From positions 1 to 60,889 of the forward strand of contig DJGX01000016.1 in assembly GCA_002432865.1 (NCBI GenBank): 60,889 nt of DNA, in the 5' to 3' direction. The position numbers were made by a program, and so were the translations under genes. Source of the DNA: Cloacimonetes bacterium UBA5835. Lineage in GTDB: Bacteria > Cloacimonadota > Cloacimonadia > Cloacimonadales > Cloacimonadaceae. The notes beneath the pieces were generated by a model that saw only the letters and a list, made by a program, of their open reading frames with translations, was not told the DNA's origin and ran no database searches. Positions 35,051 through 44,643 of this stretch are shown here, piece after piece. Every line of letters begins with the position of its first letter. Position 1 is the first letter of the stretch.

Positions 35051-36304
35051 TTATATTTCACTTTCAAGTTCATCAAAGACTGTTTTGATGATCTGAACAC
35101 ATTCATCCAATTGTTCTTTAGTAATAATTAAAGGTGGAGCAAGACGAATTATATGACGATGAGTTGGTTTGCATAATAAACCCTTCTCTTTCAATCTCAT
35201 ACAAACATCCCAGGCTTCAAAACCATTCTTAGGCTCAATAACAATTGCATTTAATAAGCCCTTACCTCTAATAAGTTTTAGCATAGGATGCTTTATTTTA
35301 CCTAGCTCTAGACGGAAATATTCTCCTAATTCAGCTGCTCGGTCTGCTAATTTTTCCTCTTTAATAACTTGTAAAGAAGCGACTGCTACTGCGCAGGCAA
35401 GTGGAAAACCACCATAAGTTGAACCATGTTGACCTGGTTTAATTAGCAGCATAATATCTTTATCGGCTAAAACAGCAGAAACAGGTAATACTCCACCGGA
35501 AAGTGCTTTACCTAAAATTAAAACATCAGGACGCACATTATCATAATCGCAAGCTAAAAGTTTACCAGTTCTGGCTAGACCACTTTGAATTTCGTCTGCT
35601 ATAAACAGCACATTATGTTCTTTACAAAGGTTATAACATTCTTTTAGATAACCATCTTTAGGAACAACTACCCCTGCTTCACCTTGAATGGGTTCTACAA
35701 TAAAAGCAGCTACATTCTTACCATTTTTTTCCAAATATTCTTTTAACGCATCAGCATCATCATAAGGAACCCGAGTAATACCAGGAGTAAAAGGACCGAA
35801 ACCTTCGAAGCAATCCGGATCTGAAGATGCAGTAATTATTGATATTGTTCTGCCATGAAAGTTGTTTTCAGCAAAAATAAGAATAGCTTCATCAGGAGTA
35901 ACACCCTTAACATCATAGGCCCATTTACGAGCAAGTTTCATTGCTGTTTCAACTGCCTCAGCGCCAGAATTCATAGGTAAAACCATGTCATAACCAAAAT
36001 AATCGGTTATATACTTCTCATATTCACCCAGTTTATTATTGTAAAAAGCACGTGATGTTAAAGTAAGAACCTTGGCTTGATCTATTAATGCTTGGATAAT
36101 TTTGGGATGACAATGTCCCTGATTTACTGCTGAATATGCAGAAAGAAAATCATAATATCGGTTTCCTTCCGGATCCCAAACAAAAACACCTTCCCCTTTA
36201 GCTATTACTACAGGTAGGGGATGATAATTATGAGCTCCATACTTCTCTTCCAGTTCAATTGCTTCACGACTGCTAATATTTCCGTATTTCAAATTTGTGG
36301 ACAT
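35051..36304 (-). CDS. rocD: Ornithine aminotransferase
   Basis: 417-residue class III PLP aminotransferase that moves the delta-amino group of ornithine to 2-oxoglutarate, giving glutamate-5-semialdehyde. The PLP lysine is K266 in LILGKALSGGVLPVSAV. ADEIQSGLARTGK carries the conserved Asp, and GAHNYHPLPVVIAKGEGVFVWD and NQGHCHPKI are strong OAT signatures (the Tyr in HNYHP helps to select ornithine). It should supply pruA (15979-17604) with substrate. RBS GGAGG lies 5 nt before the ATG. The MATE gene is 33 nt upstream on the same strand, so they may share a transcript. The terminator at 35012-35035 follows. Confidence 0.93.
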   Translation of the reverse strand: MSTNLKYGNISSREAIELEEKYGAHNYHPLPVVIAKGEGVFVWDPEGNRYYDFLSAYSAVNQGHCHPKIIQALIDQAKVLTLTSRAFYNNKLGEYEKYITDYFGYDMVLPMNSGAEAVETAMKLARKWAYDVKGVTPDEAILIFAENNFHGRTISIITASSDPDCFEGFGPFTPGITRVPYDDADALKEYLEKNGKNVAAFIVEPIQGEAGVVVPKDGYLKECYNLCKEHNVLFIADEIQSGLARTGKLLACDYDNVRPDVLILGKALSGGVLPVSAVLADKDIMLLIKPGQHGSTYGGFPLACAVAVASLQVIKEEKLADRAAELGEYFRLELGKIKHPMLKLIRGKGLLNAIVIEPKNGFEAWDVCMRLKEKGLLCKPTHRHIIRLAPPLIITKEQLDECVQIIKTVFDELESEI

Positions 36305-36337
36305 TTTTCCTCCATATTTATTTTATTTTCTTATATC

Positions 36338-37717
36338 TTAATCCCTTATTAAAAAAGAAGGTTTTGTGTCAAGGGAAGTTTTTAGCTGCTTGGTTATGTG
36401 ATACACAAAAATAAATGAAAGTATCGTAGTTATAACATCGGCAATTGGCATTGCAAATATTAAACCATTAAACTGGAATAGATGATTTAATAAAAACAGC
36501 ATCGGAATATAAACAAGGCCCTGACGAGAAAGCGAAACAATAAATGCTGGCAATGCCTTTCCCATAGATTGAAGAGTTGCCATCAAAATCATACCCACTC
36601 CTGCAAAAGGAATAGCAAACACATAGGCCTCCAAAATCATTTTTCCGATTGCTATAATCGATATATCTTTAATAAATACTGCAATAAGTTCACCAGGAAA
36701 GATAGCAAAAAATATAGTGAAAAAAGCAGCCATAGCTAAACAGATCAAATTGGCGGTTAATATTATTTTTTTCATCCTACCATAATTTTGAGCTCCATAA
36801 TTGAATCCAATAAGAGGTTGTACACCTATGGATAAACCAATAAAAGAAAAAATAACTATAGAAAACACACGCGAAGCAACTCCCAAAGCAGCTATAGTAT
36901 GATCTGTATAAGCAGAAGCGAGATTGAAGCTTATTGCATTCCCAACACTCATCATTATTTGGCTTAAAGAAGAAGGAATACCGATAGCCAAAATCTCTTT
37001 GTAGCAAGACCATCGAGGATGTAAGTACTGTCTGCTGGGGGCAGCTAAACTCTTCTTCTTTAAATAATATGAACAAAAATATAGCATACCTAGTCCCTGT
37101 CCTATCACTGTGGCAATACCAGCACCAACAACATCCATTTTAAAATAAAAAATAAACAGAGGATCCAGAACTATATTTGCACCTGTGCCAATAAATAAAC
37201 CTATCATTGCATCTTTAGCTGCACCTTCAGCTCTGAGAAATTGAATTAATGTAAATTTCATCATAATAATAGGACTACCAATAAAAATCGCCGTAAGATA
37301 TTGCTGTGCATAATGAGCAGTTAACCCAGTGGCAGATGTTAGCTTAAGATAGGTTGGAATAAACAGTAAACCTAAAGCTGCAGCGATAATAGATACAATT
37401 CCTACCGAAAATACGGCGGTAGTTGTTGTTTCCCTGGCTGTTTGAATGTCTCTTTTTCCCAATAGACGGGAAAGATAGCTTGCTCCTCCATTAGCAAAAA
37501 TTCCTGCAATTGCCATTAACATATTATAGTAAGGCAAGGCAACAGATACACCTGCCACTTTATAAGGATCATTTAGTTTTCCTATAAAAAAGGTATCCGT
37601 TACATTATATAATATATTTACTAGCATGCTCAGCATACTGGGTATGGCAAGATACAATATGGAATAAAGAACGGGAGTTTCTTCCAATATTTCTATTTTA
37701 CTATACTGTTTCATCAA
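36338..37717 (-). CDS. MATE family multidrug/Na+ antiporter
   Basis: 459-residue inner-membrane protein with about 12 hydrophobic segments in two similar halves. Typical MATE sequence includes PVLYSILYLAIPSMLSMLVNILYNVTDTFFIGKL at the N-terminus, then GGASYLSRLLGKRD. The second half repeats this with IGIPSSLSQIMMSVGNAISFNLAS, followed by GVQPLIGFNYGAQNYGRMKK. It exports cationic drugs or metabolites in exchange for Na+ or H+. The substrate is unknown. It lies 33 nt before rocD, which could suggest amino-acid or polyamine export, but this is only a guess. Confidence 0.92.
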   Translation of the reverse strand: MMKQYSKIEILEETPVLYSILYLAIPSMLSMLVNILYNVTDTFFIGKLNDPYKVAGVSVALPYYNMLMAIAGIFANGGASYLSRLLGKRDIQTARETTTTAVFSVGIVSIIAAALGLLFIPTYLKLTSATGLTAHYAQQYLTAIFIGSPIIMMKFTLIQFLRAEGAAKDAMIGLFIGTGANIVLDPLFIFYFKMDVVGAGIATVIGQGLGMLYFCSYYLKKKSLAAPSRQYLHPRWSCYKEILAIGIPSSLSQIMMSVGNAISFNLASAYTDHTIAALGVASRVFSIVIFSFIGLSIGVQPLIGFNYGAQNYGRMKKIILTANLICLAMAAFFTIFFAIFPGELIAVFIKDISIIAIGKMILEAYVFAIPFAGVGMILMATLQSMGKALPAFIVSLSRQGLVYIPMLFLLNHLFQFNGLIFAMPIADVITTILSFIFVYHITKQLKTSLDTKPSFLIRD

Positions 37718-37821
37718 ATGTTTTCCCTTATGATAATATTTTTAACTATGAAAATATATCTCATGAAAGAAGTAAATACCTCCTATCATAGTACATTTCA
37801 AGAAGTGTTTTATAATTTAGG

Positions 37822-37851
37822 AGGGTGGTAATATGCTATATACCACCCTCA
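37822..37851. terminator. Strong stem-loop after the GAPDH-like gene
   Basis: GAGGGTGGTA (37822-37831) pairs with TACCACCCTC (37842-37851) around a 10-nt loop that is itself partly complementary. It lies 70 nt downstream of the minus-strand GAPDH-like stop and 104 nt upstream of the MATE start. There is no T run on the minus strand (CTAAATTATAAAA), so it may be a terminator of weak type, an mRNA-stabilising hairpin or a leader element of the MATE gene. Confidence 0.5.
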
Positions 37852-37920
37852 GTGTAAGTTAGCAGGCATCAATTATAGCCCTGTTATAGTATCTATAACT
37901 GATGCAGTGTAATAACTTTT

Positions 37921-39171
37921 TTAAATAGTGTGTTCCTCCACATAATTCGTCAAGCGAGAAAGGCAATTCACATAAGAGCCAAGTTCGTTATCATACCACC
38001 CAAAAATTTTGGCATGCGTTACAGGTAGTTCCAATATTTTGTCCGTAACCATACCATGAGTAGCTAAAGTGGAAGCTGGAATAGTTACAAAACCTGTTCT
38101 GGTATGAGTTTCATGTGCTTCAATAACTACCGCAGCCATAGTTCCCATCATATCTGCAGAAACATTTTGCCGGTTACTAACTAGCAGCAGGTCTTTTTGT
38201 GAGCCCTCAGCAGCCTTAAGATAGACATCATTAATTAGTTTACGATTAACAAGAGGTTCTCCTAATTCGTCTAAGTCTGTATGAAAAGTTACATTCAAGT
38301 TGATAAGCGAAACAGTGCTGGTTGGAACACGCACGCTATCTGCCATAAAACCAATATGTTTGATATTAGGCATCACCTGCTCCAGAGCTTTAGTAACACC
38401 AGTGGTAGAAAGAATGATGTTATTCAAAACGCTTCTTGTTTTTCGTAAGTCTGTAGCATCCGCTTTGGGTACACTATCCAGAATAGATTGAGTGTTTGTA
38501 GCTGAATGAATGGTACTCATCGAAGCAGTTAAAATACGGGAAGTGGTTTCATTTTCTAAAAGTGGTTTCAGCATATGTGCTAAACCGGTTGTCGTACAGG
38601 AAGCTGCCGAGATTAGGTTATGTTTACGAGGATCGAAATCCAAATGATTAATACCATAAATCATAGTTGTAGCATCCTCAGGAACAGAATTTGTCGATTT
38701 CAATTTAAAAGGAGCACTGCAAATTACTTTTAGAGCACCTGCATCTAAATGACCCCGTAAACAAGGTTTTCCAGAATCAGTGTGCATTGTAGGATCAAGA
38801 AAAGTCCCTGTACAATCAACTACAATTCTAACCCCTTCATTCAACCAATTCACATCTTTAGGGTCACGAGCTGTTCTCAGAATCTTAACTGGAATGCCTT
38901 CAATTTCCAATAAAGGTTCCTCTACATCAAGAACTTTAATTTCTGCTTTTCTTCCAGCAATTCCATAAAGGAACTTATGAATAGAACCATAGGTGCTATC
39001 CATTTCTATAACCTGAATAAGGTCATCGATGGTTTTACCGACAACTCTTCCACAGTTTACAACGATACCATCATAATGTCTAAGGTGTATCTGGTTCCAT
39101 AAGAGTAACTTACCAATTCTACCTAATCCATTGATTCCTAGCAGTTTTTTGTTCTTAAAGCTCAGATTCAT
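37921..39171 (-). CDS. Divergent glyceraldehyde-3-phosphate dehydrogenase
   Basis: 416 residues, longer than the usual 330-340. Rossmann-fold N-terminus GINGLGRIGKLLLW, catalytic C192 in SAASCTTTGLAH (the usual motif is ASCTTNCLAP, so Asn is replaced by Thr), and a conserved catalytic His in STIHSATNTQ. It also has DSVRVPTSTVSLINL with the phosphate-binding Arg, and FGWYDNELGSYVNCLSRL. It therefore should oxidise glyceraldehyde-3-phosphate or a close analogue such as erythrose-4-phosphate in glycolysis/gluconeogenesis. The extra length is mostly in the first half (about residues 45-80 and 110-150). It is 32 nt after the PPDK-like gene and probably in one operon with it. A second, standard gap may be elsewhere in the genome. 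Confidence 0.85.
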   Translation of the reverse strand: MNLSFKNKKLLGINGLGRIGKLLLWNQIHLRHYDGIVVNCGRVVGKTIDDLIQVIEMDSTYGSIHKFLYGIAGRKAEIKVLDVEEPLLEIEGIPVKILRTARDPKDVNWLNEGVRIVVDCTGTFLDPTMHTDSGKPCLRGHLDAGALKVICSAPFKLKSTNSVPEDATTMIYGINHLDFDPRKHNLISAASCTTTGLAHMLKPLLENETTSRILTASMSTIHSATNTQSILDSVPKADATDLRKTRSVLNNIILSTTGVTKALEQVMPNIKHIGFMADSVRVPTSTVSLINLNVTFHTDLDELGEPLVNRKLINDVYLKAAEGSQKDLLLVSNRQNVSADMMGTMAAVVIEAHETHTRTGFVTIPASTLATHGMVTDKILELPVTHAKIFGWYDNELGSYVNCLSRLTNYVEEHTI

Positions 39172-39203
39172 TTTGTTTTTCTCCTTATATATGTTTTTTT
39201 ATT

Positions 39204-42200
39204 CTATAAACAATGAACACTTACTAAAGGATAATGTCCCAAATATATAGCTCCACTGATAGCATCAAGAGCAATTTTATCACCAGCTTTTAAATAAGTA
39301 TCTCCTATCCTGCAATTAAAGTCTAAATCGGAAACGACCAGATCACGACAATTTACTACTCCAATTAAGCCCAACCGTGTTGCTGTAACTGCTGCATGAG
39401 AAGTTACTCCACCTCTGGAAGTTAACAAACCCTGACATTCAAACAAAAGCTCCATATCATCTGGAACAGTATCAGGACGCACTAAAATTAAAGCTTCCCC
39501 TTTATCTGCATATTTTTTAATGTCCTCTTGATTGAAAACAACAATGCCATTAATTGTCCCTTTCCCAATCCCTATACCATAAGCAAGTTTCTTCATATCC
39601 CCTTTAGTTGAGCCAAAAACCTTATAGTCAGGTGCTTTTTGAATTACTTGATTGCGGGTTTGCAAAATATATAGTTGATCAGGAGAAGGTCCTTCGAAGG
39701 TAAATTCCATTTCCTGATGGGGGTAATTTTTATCTTCAATTAGCTGCTTAGCATAGCGTAATAGTTCATTATAAATTGCTGGAAAAGTGTTTTCTAGAGA
39801 ATCAGCAACCGGTGTTTGGCTATGCAAACGCTGAGTTTCGGAAATAGGTAAAGTGTGCACCAAACCAGCTACAACATCTTCTCCTTGACTGCAAAGAGTA
39901 AAATCACCATTTAAACAAATACCTCCTTCTTTACTAAAGTCATAATGAGTAAAGAGAACTCCCGTTCCTGACTCAAGAGAGATATTTCCCAAAATCATTT
40001 GTTGGATAATTACTGCAGTTCCCCATTCATCGGCAATATGCAATTTTTGACGGAATAATCGTGCTCTATCTGCATTCCAGCTATCTAAAACATTAGAAAT
40101 TGCCTTGTAGAGTTGCATAAAAGGATTTTGTTCCAGCTCAAGATTATGTTCGAAAAGAACATTTTTATAGTCCTGCACCATTTCCTGCATTTGAGCACTG
40201 GAAAACTGTGTTTTTAATTCAACATCATACCGTTTTTTGTATTTAATCATTATTGCATCGAATTCATCACGAAGAATTCCATAAGCCATACCCCAGCTTT
40301 GGATTAAGCGTCTATAGCAATCCCAAGCGGTCCATCCATAATTTGGACGCCGGGATAGTTTATAGGTAACTTCATCGTTGAGGCCAATATTTAAAAAAGT
40401 ATTCATAGCTCCAGGTAAACTCATTGGAGCTCCTGAACGTACAGAAAGTAATAGTGGTTTTTCTGGATCGCCCAAAACAAAGCCAGTATTCTTTTCCAGA
40501 ATATTCAAATTGTGCATAATCAAGGAATCCAGCTCATTGGAAATATCAGGATGCGTGTTTATAATATTCCGGTGTCGATAAAGGTCTGTAGTTATAACAA
40601 AACCTGGAGGAACAGGAAATTCATATTGGTGCATTCGTTTCAGAAAATATGCTTTGGAACCTAATAACACTTGGTTTTCGATCCGGGAATTCTTTTTGTT
40701 CAAGTGGAAAAATAGCTTGTCCGGATCATAACTCATTACTTTAGGTATATCGGCTGGTTTAAATAAATGTTTCATTTCGGAAAGAGATTCCAAGATTCGT
40801 GTAATAAAATTATCCAACCCCTGCACTAGAAATGAGTTAGACAGTAGATTACGATAGAATTCTTCTGCAAAGATTTCCGTTTCTGTAATCCCCTGTTTTC
40901 TCTTATCCTTAGCCTTCTCAGCTATCCCTAGGCCAATATTCCTTAATTGCGGATCATAAAACCTGTAATAATATTCGTTAATAATCTCAACTACACTATC
41001 TTTAAGCAGCTTGAAAATATCCAGATATTGATCTATAGAAAGGTTGCTTAAATACTGAGCAGATCTTAACATATCCAAAGCAGAACTATATGCATCGTTA
41101 GTAACCATAATTTGTTTCATCGCATAATCGTAAAGTTCCAGGATACGAATTATTCTACACAAGGTTTTACCGGTTATGTAGTTTAGATTTAATTGTTGTA
41201 CATTATGTTCGAAGAGGCGTCTTACTACATTTTCGATCCTAAAGATCATACCCATTGCTTCCAATTTGGGTTCACGATACATTCCATACATAGAAGGTAT
41301 GCCAGCAGCAATGTGTCGCTTATAATAGATATTTTCCCAGGCAGTAGTTGTGTGAGGATCTAATATAACGCTATTCATCTTTCCAATATACGATAGCAAT
41401 TGCCTGATAGAATTATCATAGTCTTTTCTCATAAAAGAATTAGCAAGGCGATTTTGCTCGTGAGCATCGAACCAACTGTATCGAGACAGAAATTTAACAA
41501 TGTCATAAGGATCAAGATTATATTTATCCTTCAGCAAAAAATGAGAATAGCAAAGCAGTTTAAGGCGTTTTAATGAAAAATCTTCTGGTTCACCTTCGAA
41601 TAATTTGTTAACCCTTTGCCAGGATAGAGAGAGCAGCTCTTCAGGTATAAGGTTATGTTTCTTTAAAAATCTGTTAACTGCAGCACTTTGCTCTCTAGTC
41701 ATCTCATCGAGATTCTTCACATACTGTAAAACATCTTCCGGAATCATGTCCTGCAGTTCTCTATAATCCAAAGTTGTCCAATAATTCAGTATTTTCTGGA
41801 TTAATAAAAGGTGAGTGTTATTGCTTTCAGTATGTATCTGTTTCCTCAGAAAGTGCATTAGTAGATCTTTTCTATGCCCTAATTCATCTATACTGGTGCT
41901 GATATCTCTTATTTCACCTTCAGCTCCAATTTCATTGAAAAAAACAGGAAACATTTTCAGCAGGTGTTTAGTCTGCACTAATATAGGTTTAAAATCCGAA
42001 TTTAAAAAAGCAGAAACATCTTTCTGGAAAAGATCAGTATCGGATATAAAAACCCCTTTTTGGCTTAAACTTATAATCAAATAAGCAAGAAGATCTTTAC
42101 ACATCAATGGATCAATAGCAATCAGCTCCAGCAGCATACGCAAGTGCTTGATATGATTTTTATCAACCTCAATCTGCCAATCTTTATCTATCTTAATCTT

Positions 42201-43283
42201 CCCAGGAGGCGTAAATTCTAGTTCCATAATCTTAGGTAGCAGATGCTGACAGTGTTTTTTATTCTTATGGGAAAGCACAGTTTTGCCAATGGTTAAAATA
42301 CAATCCAATACAATAGATAGGTGAGTATCAGTAAATTCATATAAGGTCTTAAAAACTGAATCCAGCATTACAGGTACTTCATCTTCATTCAGTTCTGTTT
42401 CCAGGTCAGCTAATTGACGATTTAAATCCCAGAGCAGATGATCGCGCAGTTCTTCCATACCTGGTAAACCCAAAAGGTAAAAAATGTACTTTATTCTGAG
42501 AGTTAGAGTTTTAAATTCACAGATAGTTTCACGATGAAGAATAGCAATATCTGTGAAGGAAGGAATATCTTGTAAAGATTGGAAATCCTTTCTATCTTCT
42601 AGTTCTTTCAACCATTTCTCGTAATATTTTTTACCTAAATTAGCAGAAAGATAATCTATATCAAACCCATTTTCAGAACTTGTCTTTTCGCCCCAACCTT
42701 CAATATCAGATGTTCTTTGCCAAAATTCCAAACCCTCTAGTAAAAGGTCTTTCATTATAACGAAGCATATCTCATTACACTCATACACTTGCACAAGATT
42801 GGATAAACACTTGCGAAAAGTTCCATTTATCGGAATGAACAATTCTTTGCTCCTATTTTGCCAGTTATTAAGTTCATCCAATAAATATGAGTATACATCT
42901 TTGGGTATTCCTTCTGTGCGGCAAAGCGCAGATATATAATCCAGGTATTCAACTATTATTCTCTTTTCCTGCAAAGGTTTACTGCATTTTTTAGCAGCAA
43001 GAAGATATAAATCACCAATAACGGTTAGGGCTTGTTTACTTTCTGGCAATTGAACATAAAACCATAAATCTCCTAAGATACTTTGCCTGATAAGGGTTGC
43101 CACCACTTCAGGATTTGTATAAGGATGATACAGTTCTTCCAAAAAATTCCGGCATCGTTGCTTAATACCATAATTACCTTCTGTTAAAGAAAGTAACCAT
43201 TTAGCTTGGTCATCGAGCACAATTTCGGATACTTTGGTAACTGCAAGATTTTCTGCTAATGCCTTTGATTTCAGGGTTTCCAA
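39204..43283 (-). CDS. PPDK-like ATP-grasp/phosphohistidine protein with large unknown N-terminus and no PEP barrel
   Basis: 1359 residues, cytoplasmic, no signal peptide. The first ~865 are helical and not recognised. From about 870 it follows pyruvate phosphate dikinase: GSKAYFLKRMHQYEFPVPPGFVITT, SVRSGAPMSLPGAMNTFLNIGL, then a FTRNPSTGE-like FTHYDFSKEGG and SQGEDVVAGL (ATP-grasp). The swivelling domain comes next, with GLLTSRGGVTSHAAV, where the phosphocarrier is H1296. The protein ends about 60 residues later, so the C-terminal PEP/pyruvate TIM barrel is absent. It can plausibly transfer phosphate from ATP to its own His, but the acceptor must bind elsewhere: in the N-terminus, or on another protein. 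The downstream GAPDH-like gene (32 nt) may share its pathway. Glucan/water dikinase-like and regulatory roles are possible. Confidence 0.8.
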   Translation of the reverse strand: METLKSKALAENLAVTKVSEIVLDDQAKWLLSLTEGNYGIKQRCRNFLEELYHPYTNPEVVATLIRQSILGDLWFYVQLPESKQALTVIGDLYLLAAKKCSKPLQEKRIIVEYLDYISALCRTEGIPKDVYSYLLDELNNWQNRSKELFIPINGTFRKCLSNLVQVYECNEICFVIMKDLLLEGLEFWQRTSDIEGWGEKTSSENGFDIDYLSANLGKKYYEKWLKELEDRKDFQSLQDIPSFTDIAILHRETICEFKTLTLRIKYIFYLLGLPGMEELRDHLLWDLNRQLADLETELNEDEVPVMLDSVFKTLYEFTDTHLSIVLDCILTIGKTVLSHKNKKHCQHLLPKIMELEFTPPGKIKIDKDWQIEVDKNHIKHLRMLLELIAIDPLMCKDLLAYLIISLSQKGVFISDTDLFQKDVSAFLNSDFKPILVQTKHLLKMFPVFFNEIGAEGEIRDISTSIDELGHRKDLLMHFLRKQIHTESNNTHLLLIQKILNYWTTLDYRELQDMIPEDVLQYVKNLDEMTREQSAAVNRFLKKHNLIPEELLSLSWQRVNKLFEGEPEDFSLKRLKLLCYSHFLLKDKYNLDPYDIVKFLSRYSWFDAHEQNRLANSFMRKDYDNSIRQLLSYIGKMNSVILDPHTTTAWENIYYKRHIAAGIPSMYGMYREPKLEAMGMIFRIENVVRRLFEHNVQQLNLNYITGKTLCRIIRILELYDYAMKQIMVTNDAYSSALDMLRSAQYLSNLSIDQYLDIFKLLKDSVVEIINEYYYRFYDPQLRNIGLGIAEKAKDKRKQGITETEIFAEEFYRNLLSNSFLVQGLDNFITRILESLSEMKHLFKPADIPKVMSYDPDKLFFHLNKKNSRIENQVLLGSKAYFLKRMHQYEFPVPPGFVITTDLYRHRNIINTHPDISNELDSLIMHNLNILEKNTGFVLGDPEKPLLLSVRSGAPMSLPGAMNTFLNIGLNDEVTYKLSRRPNYGWTAWDCYRRLIQSWGMAYGILRDEFDAIMIKYKKRYDVELKTQFSSAQMQEMVQDYKNVLFEHNLELEQNPFMQLYKAISNVLDSWNADRARLFRQKLHIADEWGTAVIIQQMILGNISLESGTGVLFTHYDFSKEGGICLNGDFTLCSQGEDVVAGLVHTLPISETQRLHSQTPVADSLENTFPAIYNELLRYAKQLIEDKNYPHQEMEFTFEGPSPDQLYILQTRNQVIQKAPDYKVFGSTKGDMKKLAYGIGIGKGTINGIVVFNQEDIKKYADKGEALILVRPDTVPDDMELLFECQGLLTSRGGVTSHAAVTATRLGLIGVVNCRDLVVSDLDFNCRIGDTYLKAGDKIALDAISGAIYLGHYPLVSVHCL

Positions 43284-43406
43284 GACCTAAACCTCTTAAT
43301 TTTATTGTATAACAAAACAGCTATATATTCTTTTTATATTTCCGCTGGATTCTGTCAAGGAGTTTTTGACTTTTATTTTTTGGCTAACCGAAACATAAAA
43401 AAGTGA

Positions 43407-43435
43407 TTGACTAAATAACATAGACATTTTTTATG
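43407..43435 (+). promoter_or_regulatory. Putative dnaN promoter
   Basis: TTGACT at 43407-43412, a 17-bp spacer and TTTATG at 43430-43435. The weak -10 overlaps the in-frame ATG at 43433, which fits with translation starting at 43469. The region before it (43284-43406) is AT-rich and shows no DnaA box that I can recognise. Confidence 0.3.
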
Positions 43436-43468
43436 GAAAAAATAATAATAAATCAGAGTGAGGTTATG

Positions 43469-44638
43469 ATGAGATTGGCCATTGAGAAAAAAGACCTACT
43501 TGCTCACATTCAACATCTTGTGTCTATTGTCCCTTCCAAAAATGTAACTCCTATACTGAATAACTATTTGATAGAAGTTTCGGAAGAAACCAATATGATG
43601 CGTATCAGTACAACAGATTTAACGCTTACAGTTGTAGTAGAATTTCCTGCTGCTGTTTCCGAAGGTGGTACTATTGCTGTTTCGGCACATCATTTCAATG
43701 AAATTATTAATTATATGCCCGATGCAGTTATTAATCTTTGGCAGCATGATGACCTGTTAATGATTCAAAGCGGGAAAGTGGATTTTAATCTACTGATTGC
43801 TGATCACACTCTATTTCCTGTTATTCCCGAACCCAAGATAAATTACCCTATCACTGTTGATGCTGCATTATTTAACCGAATGATTTCCAAAACTTATTTT
43901 GCAGTATCGACCGATGTAAATCGGGCTATTTTAACAGGTGTCTGTTGGAAAATTTATCCAACCTATCATATGATGGTAGCAACTGACGGACGTAAAGTAG
44001 CTGAAATAAAAGTATTGAATTCTTCCTTACTTCCTTCTCTGGAGAATAATGATAATCAGGGTTTGAGCATTTTTACAGAACAGAATGAAGTATATGTAGA
44101 AAAAGTTATTCCATTAAAAACCCTGCTGTTTTTACAAAAGATTTTCAGTGAAGATGTGAAAGAACTGAAAGTATCTATGGAACATAATCGGATTATGTTT
44201 TTATATGGAGAGTACTTTGTTTCCTCGCAAGTTTTTGAACATAAATATCCTGAATATCAAAAGGCATTTCCAACAGAACTCCCTAACAAATTTGTTATTG
44301 ATAAGGAATCTCTGATAACTGCCATCAAGCGAGTTGCCCTTATTGCCCCAGATGAGAATTTTCGCATACATTTTGATATAGATAACGATCGCTTTGAGGT
44401 AAATACAACGAATAGAGATACTGGTGATGCAAAGCAGAATATGGATGATTATGTTTACGCAGGAACCTCTACAGGAATTTCCTTTAACTATAAATATATG
44501 CTTTCTATTTTAGAGGCAATCGATACAGAAAAGGTTGTTATCAAACTTGGCTCCTCAAAAGATCCGATGATGATTTACAACGAAAATCCCATTCCTGATC
44601 AGGAAATTACCTTTCTGCTAATGCCATTACGTTCATAA
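43469..44638 (+). CDS. dnaN: DNA polymerase III subunit beta (sliding clamp)
   Basis: The beta clamp encircles DNA and holds the replicase. I start at ATG 43469 (MRLAIEKKDLLAHIQHLVSIVP), 5 nt after GTGAGG, giving 389 residues. An upstream ATG at 43433 would add 12 residues that do not fit the family N-terminus (MKF.V....L). Three clamp folds are visible, with PSKNVTPILNNYLIEV, ILTGVCWKI...MVATDGRKVA and the C-terminal ITFLLMPLRS (family end: MPMRL). recF follows 5 nt after the stop. dnaA, commonly next to dnaN, is not here. Confidence 0.93.
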   Translation: MRLAIEKKDLLAHIQHLVSIVPSKNVTPILNNYLIEVSEETNMMRISTTDLTLTVVVEFPAAVSEGGTIAVSAHHFNEIINYMPDAVINLWQHDDLLMIQSGKVDFNLLIADHTLFPVIPEPKINYPITVDAALFNRMISKTYFAVSTDVNRAILTGVCWKIYPTYHMMVATDGRKVAEIKVLNSSLLPSLENNDNQGLSIFTEQNEVYVEKVIPLKTLLFLQKIFSEDVKELKVSMEHNRIMFLYGEYFVSSQVFEHKYPEYQKAFPTELPNKFVIDKESLITAIKRVALIAPDENFRIHFDIDNDRFEVNTTNRDTGDAKQNMDDYVYAGTSTGISFNYKYMLSILEAIDTEKVVIKLGSSKDPMMIYNENPIPDQEITFLLMPLRS

Positions 44639-44643
44639 AAAAT

